DNA of 64,000 nt, from contig JACDQD010000004.1 of NCBI GenBank assembly GCA_019843655.1, positions 12,276,001-12,340,000 on the forward strand, given 5' to 3'. The notes beneath the pieces are model-generated. The model was not told the origin of the DNA, searched no databases, and was given only the letters and a program-made list of their open reading frames with translations. How positions within the stretch are numbered: the stretch's first letter is position 1; every line of letters begins with the position of its first letter. This document shows positions 12,021 to 22,963 of the stretch, one piece after another. This DNA comes from Lethocerus indicus (taxonomy: Eukaryota; Arthropoda; Insecta; Hemiptera; Belostomatidae). The position numbers and the translations under genes are program-made.

Positions 12021-12058
12021 AATTTAAAACTGTCCTTCGTGACAGCCCCTTTTAAATT
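12021..12058. repeat. Bulged 14-bp stem-loop
   Basis: Outer arms AATTTAAAA (12021-12029) and TTTTAAATT (12050-12058) are exact complements. Directly inside, CTGTC (12030-12034) pairs with GACAG (12041-12045) around a CTTCGT loop. The only unpaired side is a CCCC bulge at 12046-12049. T·G and G·T wobbles can extend the base outward. It resembles a structured RNA or cruciform site. I recognise no known family. Confidence 0.6.
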
Positions 12059-12610
12059 GTAGTAGGTACGAATTATTAGGTTCAGCAAGTGAGAAACCTG
12101 TACGGGACCGACAATTTTTTACGAACAATTTTGGCTCCCGTTCAGGGGAGGATCGAATTTTGTTGTCGCTTGGCCGAGCCCGCGGCTAACCACGGTCCGG
12201 TCCTTTCGAGCGAAACTGTTAAATACGGGCAACCGAAGTTGGGCGGTAACTACTCGTTTGCGTCGGCTCATCTGCGGTTTATTTAGAGCTTTTTATTAGT
12301 GTCACCGGAGTTGGTAGCCCTGTTGGCTACTGTCGTTGAACGCTTCAGCCCCGGCTCTACAAGCCTTGTTGAACCCTAAAACCTACCCAAATCAAATTTA
12401 AAAAACTAGGCCAGACGATGAACCCAACATAATGGTATCGATAAAAACTTATATTGAACGATATATTAATTTACATTGAACAATAAATCTCTCGGGGAAA
12501 CCGGAGAGGTATTATAATACTTCGTGGAAATGTTTTATGACTGCATTTAAGATACCAGTGAGAGGCACTTTGGTATGTCATCATTGCTATGCTACAGTGG
12601 ACACAGGATG
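12059..12610. other. Non-coding stretch
   Basis: Holds a 65-codon frame at 12089-12286 with no domain. A hairpin at 12490-12510 has CTCTC/GAGAG arms, one mismatch and GG/CC closing a GAAA loop. Nothing else recognised. Confidence 0.4.
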
Positions 12611-12611
12611 C

Positions 12612-12672
12612 CCCACCGGGCAAGCTACTGAAGATGGCGAGAAGAAAAACGCCGGTTTAGGACAAAATTAGC
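12612..12672 (+). mobile_element. Damaged copy of the hammerhead-bearing element
   Basis: GCTA (12624-12627) and CTGAAGA (12628-12634) are identical to the copy at 7606, including the following TGGCGAGA. After that the stem II 3' side is lost: the sequence reads through A-rich bases to CGCCGGTTTAG instead of GCCGAAACCGGTC. The core is therefore broken and self-cleavage is not expected. The plus orientation matches the copy at 7606. Confidence 0.5.
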
Positions 12673-15600
12673 CAGTGATGATGTTAAATGAATGGTCTTC
12701 ATTTTATAAGAATTTATTATCGTTTTCCATTATTCGTATTTATTTATTATCTGGTTCCGTGCACCGTAATGGTTGACTGCAGTGCTTTCATAACAATTGT
12801 TCTTCTTAATTGCATTTAAGCGAGCGAACGACCGTTTCTTTATTAATGAGGATGACCGAATATAAATATGAAGGAGTGCGATGTGTTCAGAATTACTGTC
12901 ACGTCTCTGTAATTATTTCCTGTAAGTACATAGTACTTCGATTTCTCTCTGTTTCCAGATTCACTGTTGAATGGAATCTCTCCTGGAAGCACTTCATTCT
13001 CAAAGGTTGACAGTCGTGTCAAATCTTTTTTTGCTAGGTATTAACGAGTTGCAGCACAAAGCTCAACATATCGATGTATTTAACTAAAGCCTATCATTAG
13101 CATGCATTATGTTATGTCCATTATTGATTGGTTTATGAAACTCCAACGTAGGTTATGCTATGTGGCGCATCACTCTGGGTAATAAGACGCTCGTTCGGTT
13201 ATTTTAAATTTATATAAAGTGAGTATCATCTGTACTGATCATGTTTTCGAATAATATATTTTTGATACATGAATAAATGAAAAACGAATTTCTGCAAGGC
13301 CCAAACCTCTTTAAATTTCAACAACCGTGACGTCGATTCTTTTGTCTTTTGTTGGCTTGCGGCTGACAGTATTTAGTAGGTTTTTTCCGTAGTGGTTTCT
13401 CACTAGAACGCAGTAACAAGTAGTACAAATTTTAGGTTTAATTTTTAATATCGACTTAGTTATTCGACATCAAAAACACTGGTTTGTTTTTTTGCATGCA
13501 CAGTTTAACACAAAAAATAAGTCGTTCCCCTCGGTATTTGCCTTGTATATCAATAAACTACAGAAAGATATTGAAATGAGGTCACCGTTAATTGCAAAAG
13601 AGGATTAGAACAGGCGCCAAACGACGTACTTATTATATCGTGAATTCTTGTGCAACAACTTGTACAGTTAAATCCTAAACCAGTCGCTATTATTGAATAA
13701 AAGTCAGGAATGTTCACCGACTTCTCATGACTGTCTCAGGACCGCCTATTCCAAATGCAAAATTGTTGTGGAGTGATTTATATGACAGGCTAATTTGTTC
13801 CTTGACGAGACCTAAGAACTTGTTCTACACTAACTGTTCGATTCTTGAAAACTGTCATTTTTATATGACATTTTTTTTCCTTTAGAAATTAACATAAATT
13901 AAACTCATTATTTCCTTTATGAAGGTATGTATCTGTCCGTGTGTAAGCGTTTGATAAATTGCTGACTTCTGTAAATCGATTTATTTGCTTAAAAAATGTG
14001 ATTTTTAAAAATTACTCCTTCCTCCAAAACCGTTCCAAATTCCTATGTGCTGTAATTAATGTATTCCATATTGTGATAAAAAGTACAAGAATATTTTAAA
14101 TAACTTCGGAATTTATCTTGTGTTCACCTTTGCCGTAAATGCCGGGTGGTATGTCGATAATGATAAAATGTCTTTTTAGATTCAAATTAAAATTTAATTG
14201 ATTGTAAAGGTTTTATTTTATTTCCGATTTGAACCCCGTCGGCGCGCGTAAAATGCCGCCGGTTAATTAGTGTTAACATTGAAGGCGGGTTACATTCGCA
14301 AAACGGCTGTTAACGCGGTCTGACTCAACGATCTCTCAACGAATCTCGGGAGTTGTGAATGCTAACCTCTATTGTGCTTAACAGTGATTAATCTACAGGC
14401 GCAATTGCTGTAGCCCTGACCGACGATACCTTTCACCTAACTCTCGCTCTGGTCCATTTGTAAATGCACAAAATTATAAGGACTATTCACGACCAAATCG
14501 TAAGGAAACAGTTTTACGTCGTTGAATATAACTGGTAGGCCGGGAGGAGACGTCTGTCGCTCTACTCTTCTTTACTTCAACCCTTTTTTTCTTATTTCCG
14601 TCTTTATTTCCTTGAATGTTAATTGATCGGTAAACAGACGGGGTTGTGGCCTCCAGTAGGAGCGATTTACGAACCGTCCCTGAATTACGGTGTTGATCTC
14701 CCCCGAGGCCTCCACGGACTTCCTAAGTCCATTGAATTTGAATCTGTCTGCGAGCAGTGAGGATTGAATTAATTTCACGCGTTGTTTGTGCTGTTCAAAT
14801 ATGTAAGTTATCCTTAACACTGCATACTGCTTAACCTAACGTACATTGTTGTTTCGAACATTTTACGACGGGTTGAATGTATTGCAATTTTTATCGACAG
14901 TTCCTTACCAGTTAACACTCACAAGTATAAACGGATCTAAGTATAAGTATCTCACAAGTTCTAGCTTGAAAATACAATAGCCGTTTGTCAAATTGTATTT
15001 GAACTTTTCAATGTTAATGTTTATTTCTTTTAATATAGTATAAACTGAATTCATTCCCTTCTGGATTCAAATGACAGAAAATCGATTTGTACATTATACA
15101 ATTTAACGTGCATGAAAGGTAAAATCCCATAATTTTCTGGCTCTAATAACTCGCGTCTCCTTTAATAAGATTAAACATTAGAGACTGGGCAATTCTAGTC
15201 TGAATGAGACTGGAATGGGCCTAATGATAACAATTAGGAGTGGAATAATTTTTCTTGGGGATCCCGACAGTCGGATGGCTGGCTCGGTAGGGTGCGCCAG
15301 TGTTTAATGATGTTGGGTTAAGTACCTGCACGTGCTCAAGTGCCCTTAAAAATGGTATACTTATTAAGGAGAATCCCCTTCACCCTATACTTTCTTCACT
15401 CGTGGAAAGTTGTTTCGCACTTTTTTCAACAGTACAGCGTTACTTGGGGCCAGTTATTGTATTGCTTGAATAATTGAAGCCACTGATGGGATGAATTGTC
15501 AAGTTAGTTGATGAAATCTTGAAGGTTTCCTATTATGTTTTCTATACGTTACAATTTGAATTATTCTATTACGGTTAAATGGCTTGTAAAATACATCGAA

Positions 15601-17495
15601 AAAAACAGTATATCATAATTTGTCGTTGACTTGTTTTGTACATCGATGTCGGTGCGCGTACAATTTTTTGGGTGTTCAAATTGAAGTACTTAGTTTTCAG
15701 TATCATTAACTGTGTGAGCCGAGGCGTCACATCTCAAACATGGAATATATATTGAATTTACGCTATATTGTATCTCAGTTCCATATTATACTTCTCATGG
15801 GCTTCGTTTAAAACGCGTATTAGGAATCTTGAATCTAGAATATGAAAACCATAATGTAAATACTAAAATCATTTAAAATTAATACGATAATATTTCGGGG
15901 AATTCGATTGTTCCCCGTAAAATATGTGTCCGATTTTACACCAAGAAGTGAGCCTTGGTTTCGTATAGAGGTTACCTCAATCTGTGACAAGGTTTTCGTC
16001 GGACGGGAGTACTTCCTTAGCAAGTTTAACACTCGATTCCTCCGTCGAACCGAGTTCCAATTAATATGATCTCTTTCGTTAATGTGGTTTCCGTAATGGT
16101 CGGTGCATTTATATGGCTACGGTTTTTTTAATTTTCTTGCGACTTTCTCCGTTCACTGAATCAGTTCTTCAGTTTCATTCCGTCAGTAGGTTGGTTAGTC
16201 ACATCTCGGCGTCTTGGTTGCCGTTTGCACCACCACTGCACTTTACTGTGGCGGCGGTCTCGGTCGTTGTGGAATCTATAAATCTGTTTTTCTTTTTTTG
16301 TTTTGTTGCTGTTAATGTTTTGAACTAATTTAGTCACTGGAACCAGTTGACCGGAATTCCGATTGAACAAAAAAAGAAGACAGACATTCCAAGTCAATAC
16401 AAGTGGCCATACTGAATGAAGTTAATTCACATCCGGCACACTCAGTGCCTACACCATTCAGGTATTTGATCATTCCCAGTTGCTTGGTTACCCGAGAGAG
16501 GAATACGATAGAGGCTGTCGTAGGTTGAGGCCTGTGGACGCAGAAATATTGGATTACGGCCAACAGGTAGGTCACGTGAACGAGACAAGCTGGGCGTGTT
16601 CTACGATGGACGCATCCCTCTGGAGAGGCTAGAGCCTGCCTGGTCGAATATTCGTGTGAAAGAAAAAGTGCTAGTGCTAGTGCTTCGAGCAAAAATGAAA
16701 ATATTGTCCGCTATGAGTAATGGAAGTTATCCAAACTTGAACATAATTTTCAGTTTAGAGATTTTCAATATTGCACAATTCAACATAATTAGGTTAGTTA
16801 GGTTAACCTATTGAAATAGATTAGACGAAGAACTATTTTAATGTTTGGCGAGAGTTTTTAGTTTTCTAATAATCTGAAATATATTATTCCGCTCTCCAAA
16901 TGTTTTCAGGGTCGCAGCCCCGCCACTGCTCCAATTTAGCTGCGTTCCTATCCGGATACGGATGTAGTGATTTTTTTTATTTAAAAGAGGTCCTTTTCAA
17001 CGACCTGCGCTGGCTAAATTTAGCAACGGGGTTCGATTTGGACTGCATTGTTGAGCGCCCGAACGTACTCGAATTTTAATTTTAACCGGCCACAGCTAAT
17101 GTACAATATGCATGATTCAGCCGTCCGAAAAAAAGTCTACCGATGAACAATTACGATTTTTTAAATCTTTTTACTTAGAACGTTTCCGCCGTTTAATTCT
17201 AGATCAAATCATAACAGATTCAAAATTGATTGAGGAAATATGATAGATTTTCATCGTCCCAAGCGAACGATTTCTCTATACAGATAAAGTTGAAAAAAAA
17301 TTATATCCTATGTAATTTTGTTTATATTCTGAGTTTCCTCGGTTGCAACTGTTTGAAACAACGTCTTAGACTGTGTACAGTTTTAAAATTTTTATATTTT
17401 AGTCGGTGCCCATACACCAGAACAAAGGCCATAAATTCTTACCCTCTCCTCTTTTAGCTAATTTGGTCTTTTGCCGCAATTTTTTGGTATTTTGC
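12673..17495. other. Long non-coding stretch
   Basis: No gene recognised across about 4.8 kb. A GACTGG-containing direct repeat occurs at 15181-15188 and 15206-15213, followed by a CCTAAT/ATTAGG hairpin at 15220-15238. The minus-strand 120-codon frame at 16330-16692 has no recognisable domain and by rough estimate is within chance. A TTAGGTTAG-like stretch at 16789-16809 is too short to call telomeric. Confidence 0.45.
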
Positions 17496-17512
17496 CGGTT
17501 AATCATTAACCG
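17496..17512. promoter_or_regulatory. Perfect HNF1-type palindrome
   Basis: CGGTTAAT and ATTAACCG flank a central C. The inner 13 bases (17498-17510) match GTTAATNATTAAC, the consensus for HNF1-family POU-homeodomain dimers, at every fixed position. This is the cleanest transcription-factor match in the window. Its use in this genome is inference. Confidence 0.45.
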
Positions 17513-17579
17513 ATTAAATGAGCGATGTTACGTTGTTTTCTCCTCAGTACAGAAAGCGTAAGTAATAGTTGTTTTTCAT

Positions 17580-17960
17580 CTGTCGACCCGGACCACTTTA
17601 GGTGGCACTGATTTTCTTCCTGCGATGCTAATGACTGCCATGTTCATGCTAATTATGCACCTCGGGACAGGATGTGGGCGCTCTGTATTCGGGGCGGACT
17701 GTCGCATTTCTCTCCGATTTATTAGGAAGCGCGGAGCCATCGAGCATATTGATGAGGGAGGGCGGCACGGAGCTAAATGCAAGAGACGGAACTCCGCTTG
17801 TTTTCCCCGACGCCCGAGTAATATTTTTCACAGCGAGTGGACTCGCTCGTCGTTCATCACAGTGAATATTTAGAGACGCGGTGGGATGACCGGTGAACGG
17901 GTGGGCGGGGTCGAGTTATGCCTAGGGCTTAGATAGGGCTCCCACATTGCGCTCACGTCC
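17580..17960. other. GC-rich patch open in four reading frames
   Basis: Between about 17576 and 17873 two plus-strand frames (17625-17873, 17674-17865) and two minus-strand frames (17576-17782, 17649-17831) are open at once. GC content and CpG number are well above the flanks. Simultaneous openness on both strands is usually a composition effect, so I do not call a coding sequence. None of the four translations shows a recognised domain. A CpG-rich promoter or first-exon patch is possible. Confidence 0.35.
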
Positions 17961-19500
17961 CCAACCTTGGGAACTGAAATTACTCTTGGGAGAGCTCATC
18001 TTAGGTTTAAACTTCGTTATTGGTTCTGGGAAAATGTCTGGACGAATGTTCGCCGACACAAAGTTTTCGGGTTTTAACTTTATAATCTAGAATTCAAATT
18101 ACATTTTATTCCTTATTCGTGCACCATAAAAATATAAAACTTGGTGAAAGAGAATCATCGAATAAATCTCGATGACATAGTCAGCGGCGGAACCCACCGT
18201 AGTGTGTGAAAATATGTAGTTTAGATTTGTAGTTCTGTAGAAAAGTTCGATGCCATTTGATCTAATATACAGTAAGCATTAGAATACATTTCCGAGCAGT
18301 TTAGTTTTATTTCCTCAATCATATTTATCACAACCTTTTTACGGAGGGCAAAAAAACATATCATTTAGGATAATTGTCTACTGTTTATTAGTCACTATGT
18401 TCTTGGAAATTGAATATAGTTTTTTTGATACTTGAAAAAAGTTCAAATGTTAGACCTTAATATAATGGCTAAATTTACATCCAGCATTTCAGTAAGAATA
18501 CTTTTTCCCTCGTTCATCTTCCACATATTTTGTTAAAACTGTCTGGGTTCCGTGTGAATATCCCAGGGTGATATGTCTGGGTTCCCCCAGTAATATCTAG
18601 GCCGCAGACCTGTGCCAACCCTCGTTTGATTTTTAATCGCGAGTTATGCAACATTGATGTGATAACAGAAGAAATGTGCTTTGAGCTAATCTTGGAATGT
18701 CTCTTCATGCGAATAGAAAATATGATCATTTGTTTAACATTCTTTGACAATAAAAATGAGCGAAGAATAAAGAAGAAAACAAGATACGAGATGTCATCTG
18801 GCAGATCTTTTGAAGAGATCATAGTAATTAGGTTCAATATTGTTTTTAGAAATCTTCACTGCTTCCGAAAATATTCTTGTCAAATCCTCAATATTAGAAT
18901 GACTCCTATACAAGATTATCGAATCTCCCTCCCATAATTGAAATATATCGACGGACTCCGACAAACTGACTTTTGCCTCTAAATTTACATGTCAGCAGCT
19001 TGATTTATTTGCAGGATTTACAATGCCGCACAGAAATAATCGTATTACCAATTAGGCTAATTTTATTCCCCGAATAGAGATGAACTTGATTCAAAATTAT
19101 AATTGAATGGAAGGCCTCAATCCAATACCACAAATCTCATTTGAAGCACAAATCTTCATTTCAGCACGAATTCTCGCCGACATGAAATGTCCTCTCCGCC
19201 AATTTCGAAATGTTTTGTAGAGCGAAACTCCCATTCACCGCTGACGTCTTAGTCTTTAGACTGATTGCCATAATTCAATTTTGTATTTCATCCCGACATA
19301 ATTACATTGTTTCGAGTCATATAACCAAGGACAGTTTCAAAGACGGGAATAATTGTCTCTGGTTTTTGCACGCATTGCTGGCGTTATATTAATAATTTTA
19401 TAGCCGTTGGAAGACAAGTGACATATTTATTCTTATAACCAACAAATGTAAAAAAATTGCTCAGTATATGTTTCTGTGTGTCTTGAGAACGGCGTAGAAT
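17961..19500. other. Non-coding stretch with a small tandem duplication
   Basis: A 12-base unit TGTCTGGGTTCC occurs twice, at 18540-18551 and 18574-18585, with period 34, embedded in ATAT-C/G-rich short hairpins. Overlapping opposite-strand frames of about 105 codons at 18514-18937 lack domains. Nothing else recognised. Confidence 0.4.
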
Positions 19501-19505
19501 TAATA

Positions 19506-19542
19506 AATGTAATACATCATGTGCGAATGTAATACATCATGT
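19506..19542 (+). repeat. Two-copy 17-base direct repeat
   Basis: AATGTAATACATCATGT at 19506-19522 is repeated exactly at 19526-19542, period 20. It is a minimal tandem duplication, probably from replication slippage. Confidence 0.85.
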
Positions 19543-19699
19543 TTGTTTTATCGTTTATAATTCCCAGTGTATAGGGAGTGGTTGACAAAAACAGTTACAT
19601 AAACGTCGTTCTTATTTGTTTTTCTGAAATGTATTAAATACTTTAAATCCCTGTGTATCTTAATTGAAACGCGTGTTCGAATCAGCCCTTACCTCGTGC

Positions 19700-19905
19700 T
19701 GTCACTCGGATTTAATTTTCCCAACGCCCAGATTGAGCAACGCGAATTTCGCAACTTGAAATTTGATTGGACCGACCAGTCGAGCATTAATCCGGCGGTA
19801 TTTGAACGCCAGTTAATTTCCAGGCAACGATTTCACAGTCGGTTAATTTAATCGTTGCATAAAAGGCGCGCAGCCTAATTAACGCGTACCGTGATTTATT
19901 CACCT
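19700..19905. promoter_or_regulatory. Candidate cis-regulatory element with symmetric GCAAC motifs
   Basis: GCAACGATT (19824-19832) and AATCGTTGC (19850-19858) form an exact inverted repeat around 17 nt that includes TTAATTTAA. Upstream, GCGAATTTCGC (19742-19752) is a palindrome followed by AAC, and a further GCAAC precedes it. The block mixes homeodomain-type TTAATT cores with CpG-containing motifs and lacks low-complexity sequence, as conserved non-coding elements often do. No TATA box or start site can be assigned. Confidence rests on motif density only. Confidence 0.3.
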
Positions 19906-22900
19906 TAATAATACAAAATTACTTTTAGCGCATTTTCAGTAAGATACTAAATAGCATTTTCCATTAAATGTGAGTTCTCTTATATACTTTAATGGAGTAG
20001 AATGTTCTTTCCCAATATTTCTACCTATCCATCTATTATGCTCACAACACTTAGGCTCTACTCCATAATATGCCCTTGCTTCCCTAACATGAAATTCAAT
20101 TTTTTGTACTATTTGTAACAAGTTTCTGTAATGATATCCGTTTTGAAAAGGTAGGTATAATGGCGAGTGTGTTTTCCTGTCGTGGCGCTTTTTTTTCGTA
20201 TGATTCCGGTTGACCTCTCGCCGGCCAAACCGCTATTGAATTTCGGGGACGGTCTTTTCCCTCCAACCTCCCAGAACGGTACGTCAGAAAGAAAATTTAC
20301 TTCCGCTTTGATTTATAAATTTATGTATTTATTTTGTCGTCATGTTATTATTGCGATATAAGCCCTCTACAGGTTTTGTTGATTATACACTTTCCGCTCG
20401 CTTCATAATGCTATGCTAGTTTATGCACTTCATTGTAGGTATAATGAACGAGACAGGGACGGTATCAATAGACTGGGACTCCTATTAGCGTCGACCGAAC
20501 GCAGTGTTTCTACGGGCCCCTATTTGCAATATTTAATCGAACCTTGTAGTTCACCCGGCGGTATCACATATGAGCTGCACTAATGCACTGAACTAATGCT
20601 TTGTCGTCTGTGTATTGAAGCATTCCGGTGACTCTCAATGAACTAGACTTGGCAAAGGACCAGCGGCTGTGCCTCACAGACAGAGTTTTCTGCTGTTACA
20701 AGTGTCCCTTCCAGTCACTGAATGTCTGAGACGATTCAAGTTGTGAACCTGTTCGGGTATCTGTAATGAAATGATATTTCGAGGATTCTAAATTGTTCTC
20801 AGTCCGGGTTTAACAAGCTGACGTAATGATCGAATGTTGGCAACTGAAGTAATGAAACTGTGATGAACTGTGTCTTTTCTCGAAACTTTCCCTCGAATTA
20901 GATACGCATTAGCTCCCATAACTATAATTTAACAATGTCTAATCCAAAAGAGGACGTACGGACATTCTTTTTTAGAAACGTCTCTTTATTTTTCTCTTTC
21001 GTTAACGTCTTCTGTTGCACCGGATTTATATCTGCCCGTAACCGAGTGATCGTATCAATCGAAATTGCTATCAATAACGAAATCTCACACGTTAACCTTG
21101 GACGGCCTAAAACGCTTGACAAGATAAGAGACAACTAAGTGGAATCCCCCACGTCTTACCGACCGAAACACAGAATAAGTAACAAATAAACAAAACCAAG
21201 AACCGATCGACTCACCAAGGCACTCTTAAGAAAATATTAATGCGCTATTGCTGTTAATAAACAATGTAAGAAAACAATTACATTTCTCAGTTGATAGAAA
21301 GGTCCCGCAGCCGGTGGTCCCTCTATTGAGGGGTAGAGCTGTTTGATGGCCCGCAATTGATTGGAGGGGGGAAGTGGTCTGATCGACACTGTTTATTAGC
21401 CACTTAGGAAGACCGGCTATGCTTAGAAACGATCCTGGAATCGATTCCGAAGGTCCGTCCAGAAAAATTCATTTAACAATTGATTTGTTCAATGAAAAAG
21501 CTCCCGTAGTTAAATCGATTGGTAGGAAGTATAACGTAATTATCTCACTCTGTCGTTTGTTAAATTTCAAACGGATATTAAGCGGGTGGAAAAACGTGGT
21601 GGGGACGTATGATCGGAGCGTGTTTAGTGATGAATTTAGCAAATAATCCTTAACTGAAGCTGCACGGTCCGTAGAGCAGTACGGCTATTGAACCGGTACA
21701 TTTTCGTCAACTCTTTTATGAACTAAACTTGTTTGCGAACTTGTTTGGCGTTCGTATCCGTGTTGAACCACTTTGGGCATTCACAAACCAGAATTTGGTG
21801 GTATACACCGGTTTTGAAACTCTGTCCTTTTGAAGTATTCCACAACTTTCTATATACTGAACGGATTACTGCTGGTGTATTCAGGATTAATGATCTCTAC
21901 GTGTCTATTGAATTGACGGTAGCTGATGACGAGATGGATCATCATTACCCTGGATTTATGTAGGTGGTTGCCATGGAGTGGTCTTCGGTTACTAGTTTCC
22001 TGCGAATGCTTGAAATTTTCAATGCTGCTCTCACAACCCGGTAAGACTCGTAATTCAACTCGCTGGTAGTACTATCGTCCTACCATAGTGTGATAGTGTT
22101 GGCTACATACCGTACTGCTTGCTTCCTCGTCTCGTGTAGCATTAACTCTATCGTCCCTGACTCATATCACAGTGCCACTCCAGGATGGCCAAGTACTCCA
22201 TTGGCCGGCTTGTTCATCATGTTACAGTCCGTGTGGCTTTTAAAAAATCCAGTCTCCGGCTGGTTAGTGTGTCAAGGTTTGCTAAGGAGTGGGCGTTAAT
22301 TTAAAAAACGTACAAATCGTATAGAATTTGATTACCACCGGAAATATTGTTGCCTAAATTTATTGCAGGGTTTGACGTTCCTTATTATTGTCCTATTCGC
22401 CTCCTAACTCCCTTACTACAATTAAGGAATACTTTCTTTGTGACTAATAATTCGCATATCCGAAATGGCCTTTATTAATATTCAGCAGTGAATGGGCTTG
22501 TGATCGGTTATGGGAAGAAAATTGGCAGTGCGGTCGACCAACACATAAACCTTCAGGTTTTTTTGCTAATGGCAGATCATATTCTCGATCCTCTTTCACG
22601 AAGTTTTTTAACGGATCGATTTGATTCCAGTAGTAATTAAATTCAGTATATCAAACACACAGTGTTTCTTTATATACTTGAGTACATGAGTATGAAATCC
22701 TTCCCAGTCGTGTGGGAGGCTGCAATCTATGTATCCTATACATAAAAGGTCAGTAAGAATCCTGGGCTAAAGAGGCCTTCTCCTTCTTAATAGAAGACAT
22801 TATTCAGTTCCGCAGATATCTGAGTAACTTGGTAATTTAAAACGTCAGTCAGTGTACCGTGAAATCATAATTTTTGGCAAAAATTAATTAAACGTTTCTG

Positions 22901-22940
22901 CGGTAGATTGGGCTGTTAGCGTGATTGCCTACCGGAAACA
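19906..22940. other. Non-coding stretch
   Basis: No gene recognised in about 3 kb. Frames of 60-81 codons occur on both strands without domains. The sequence around 21301-21420 is GC-richer but shows no repeat structure I can define. Confidence 0.45.
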
Positions 22941-22941
22941 T

Positions 22942-22963
22942 CCACCCCAACCCCAACCCACCC
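22942..22963 (-). other. Minus-strand G-quadruplex motif
   Basis: Four C-runs (22945-22948, 22951-22954, 22957-22959, 22961-22963) separated by AA, AA and A read on the minus strand as four G-runs with loops of 1-2 nt. This is a compact canonical quadruplex motif, partly resembling the TTGGGG telomere-type unit but too short to be one. Confidence 0.65.

Noticed and set aside
16789..16809. TTAGG-like units suggestive of telomeric repeat
   Set aside because: Only two or three imperfect units, partly explained by the AGGTTAACCT palindrome.
19672..19690. GTGTTCGAATCAG, resembling a tRNA B-box
   Set aside because: No A-box at the correct distance upstream and no cloverleaf can be folded. Other TTCGA occurrences in the window fail the same test.
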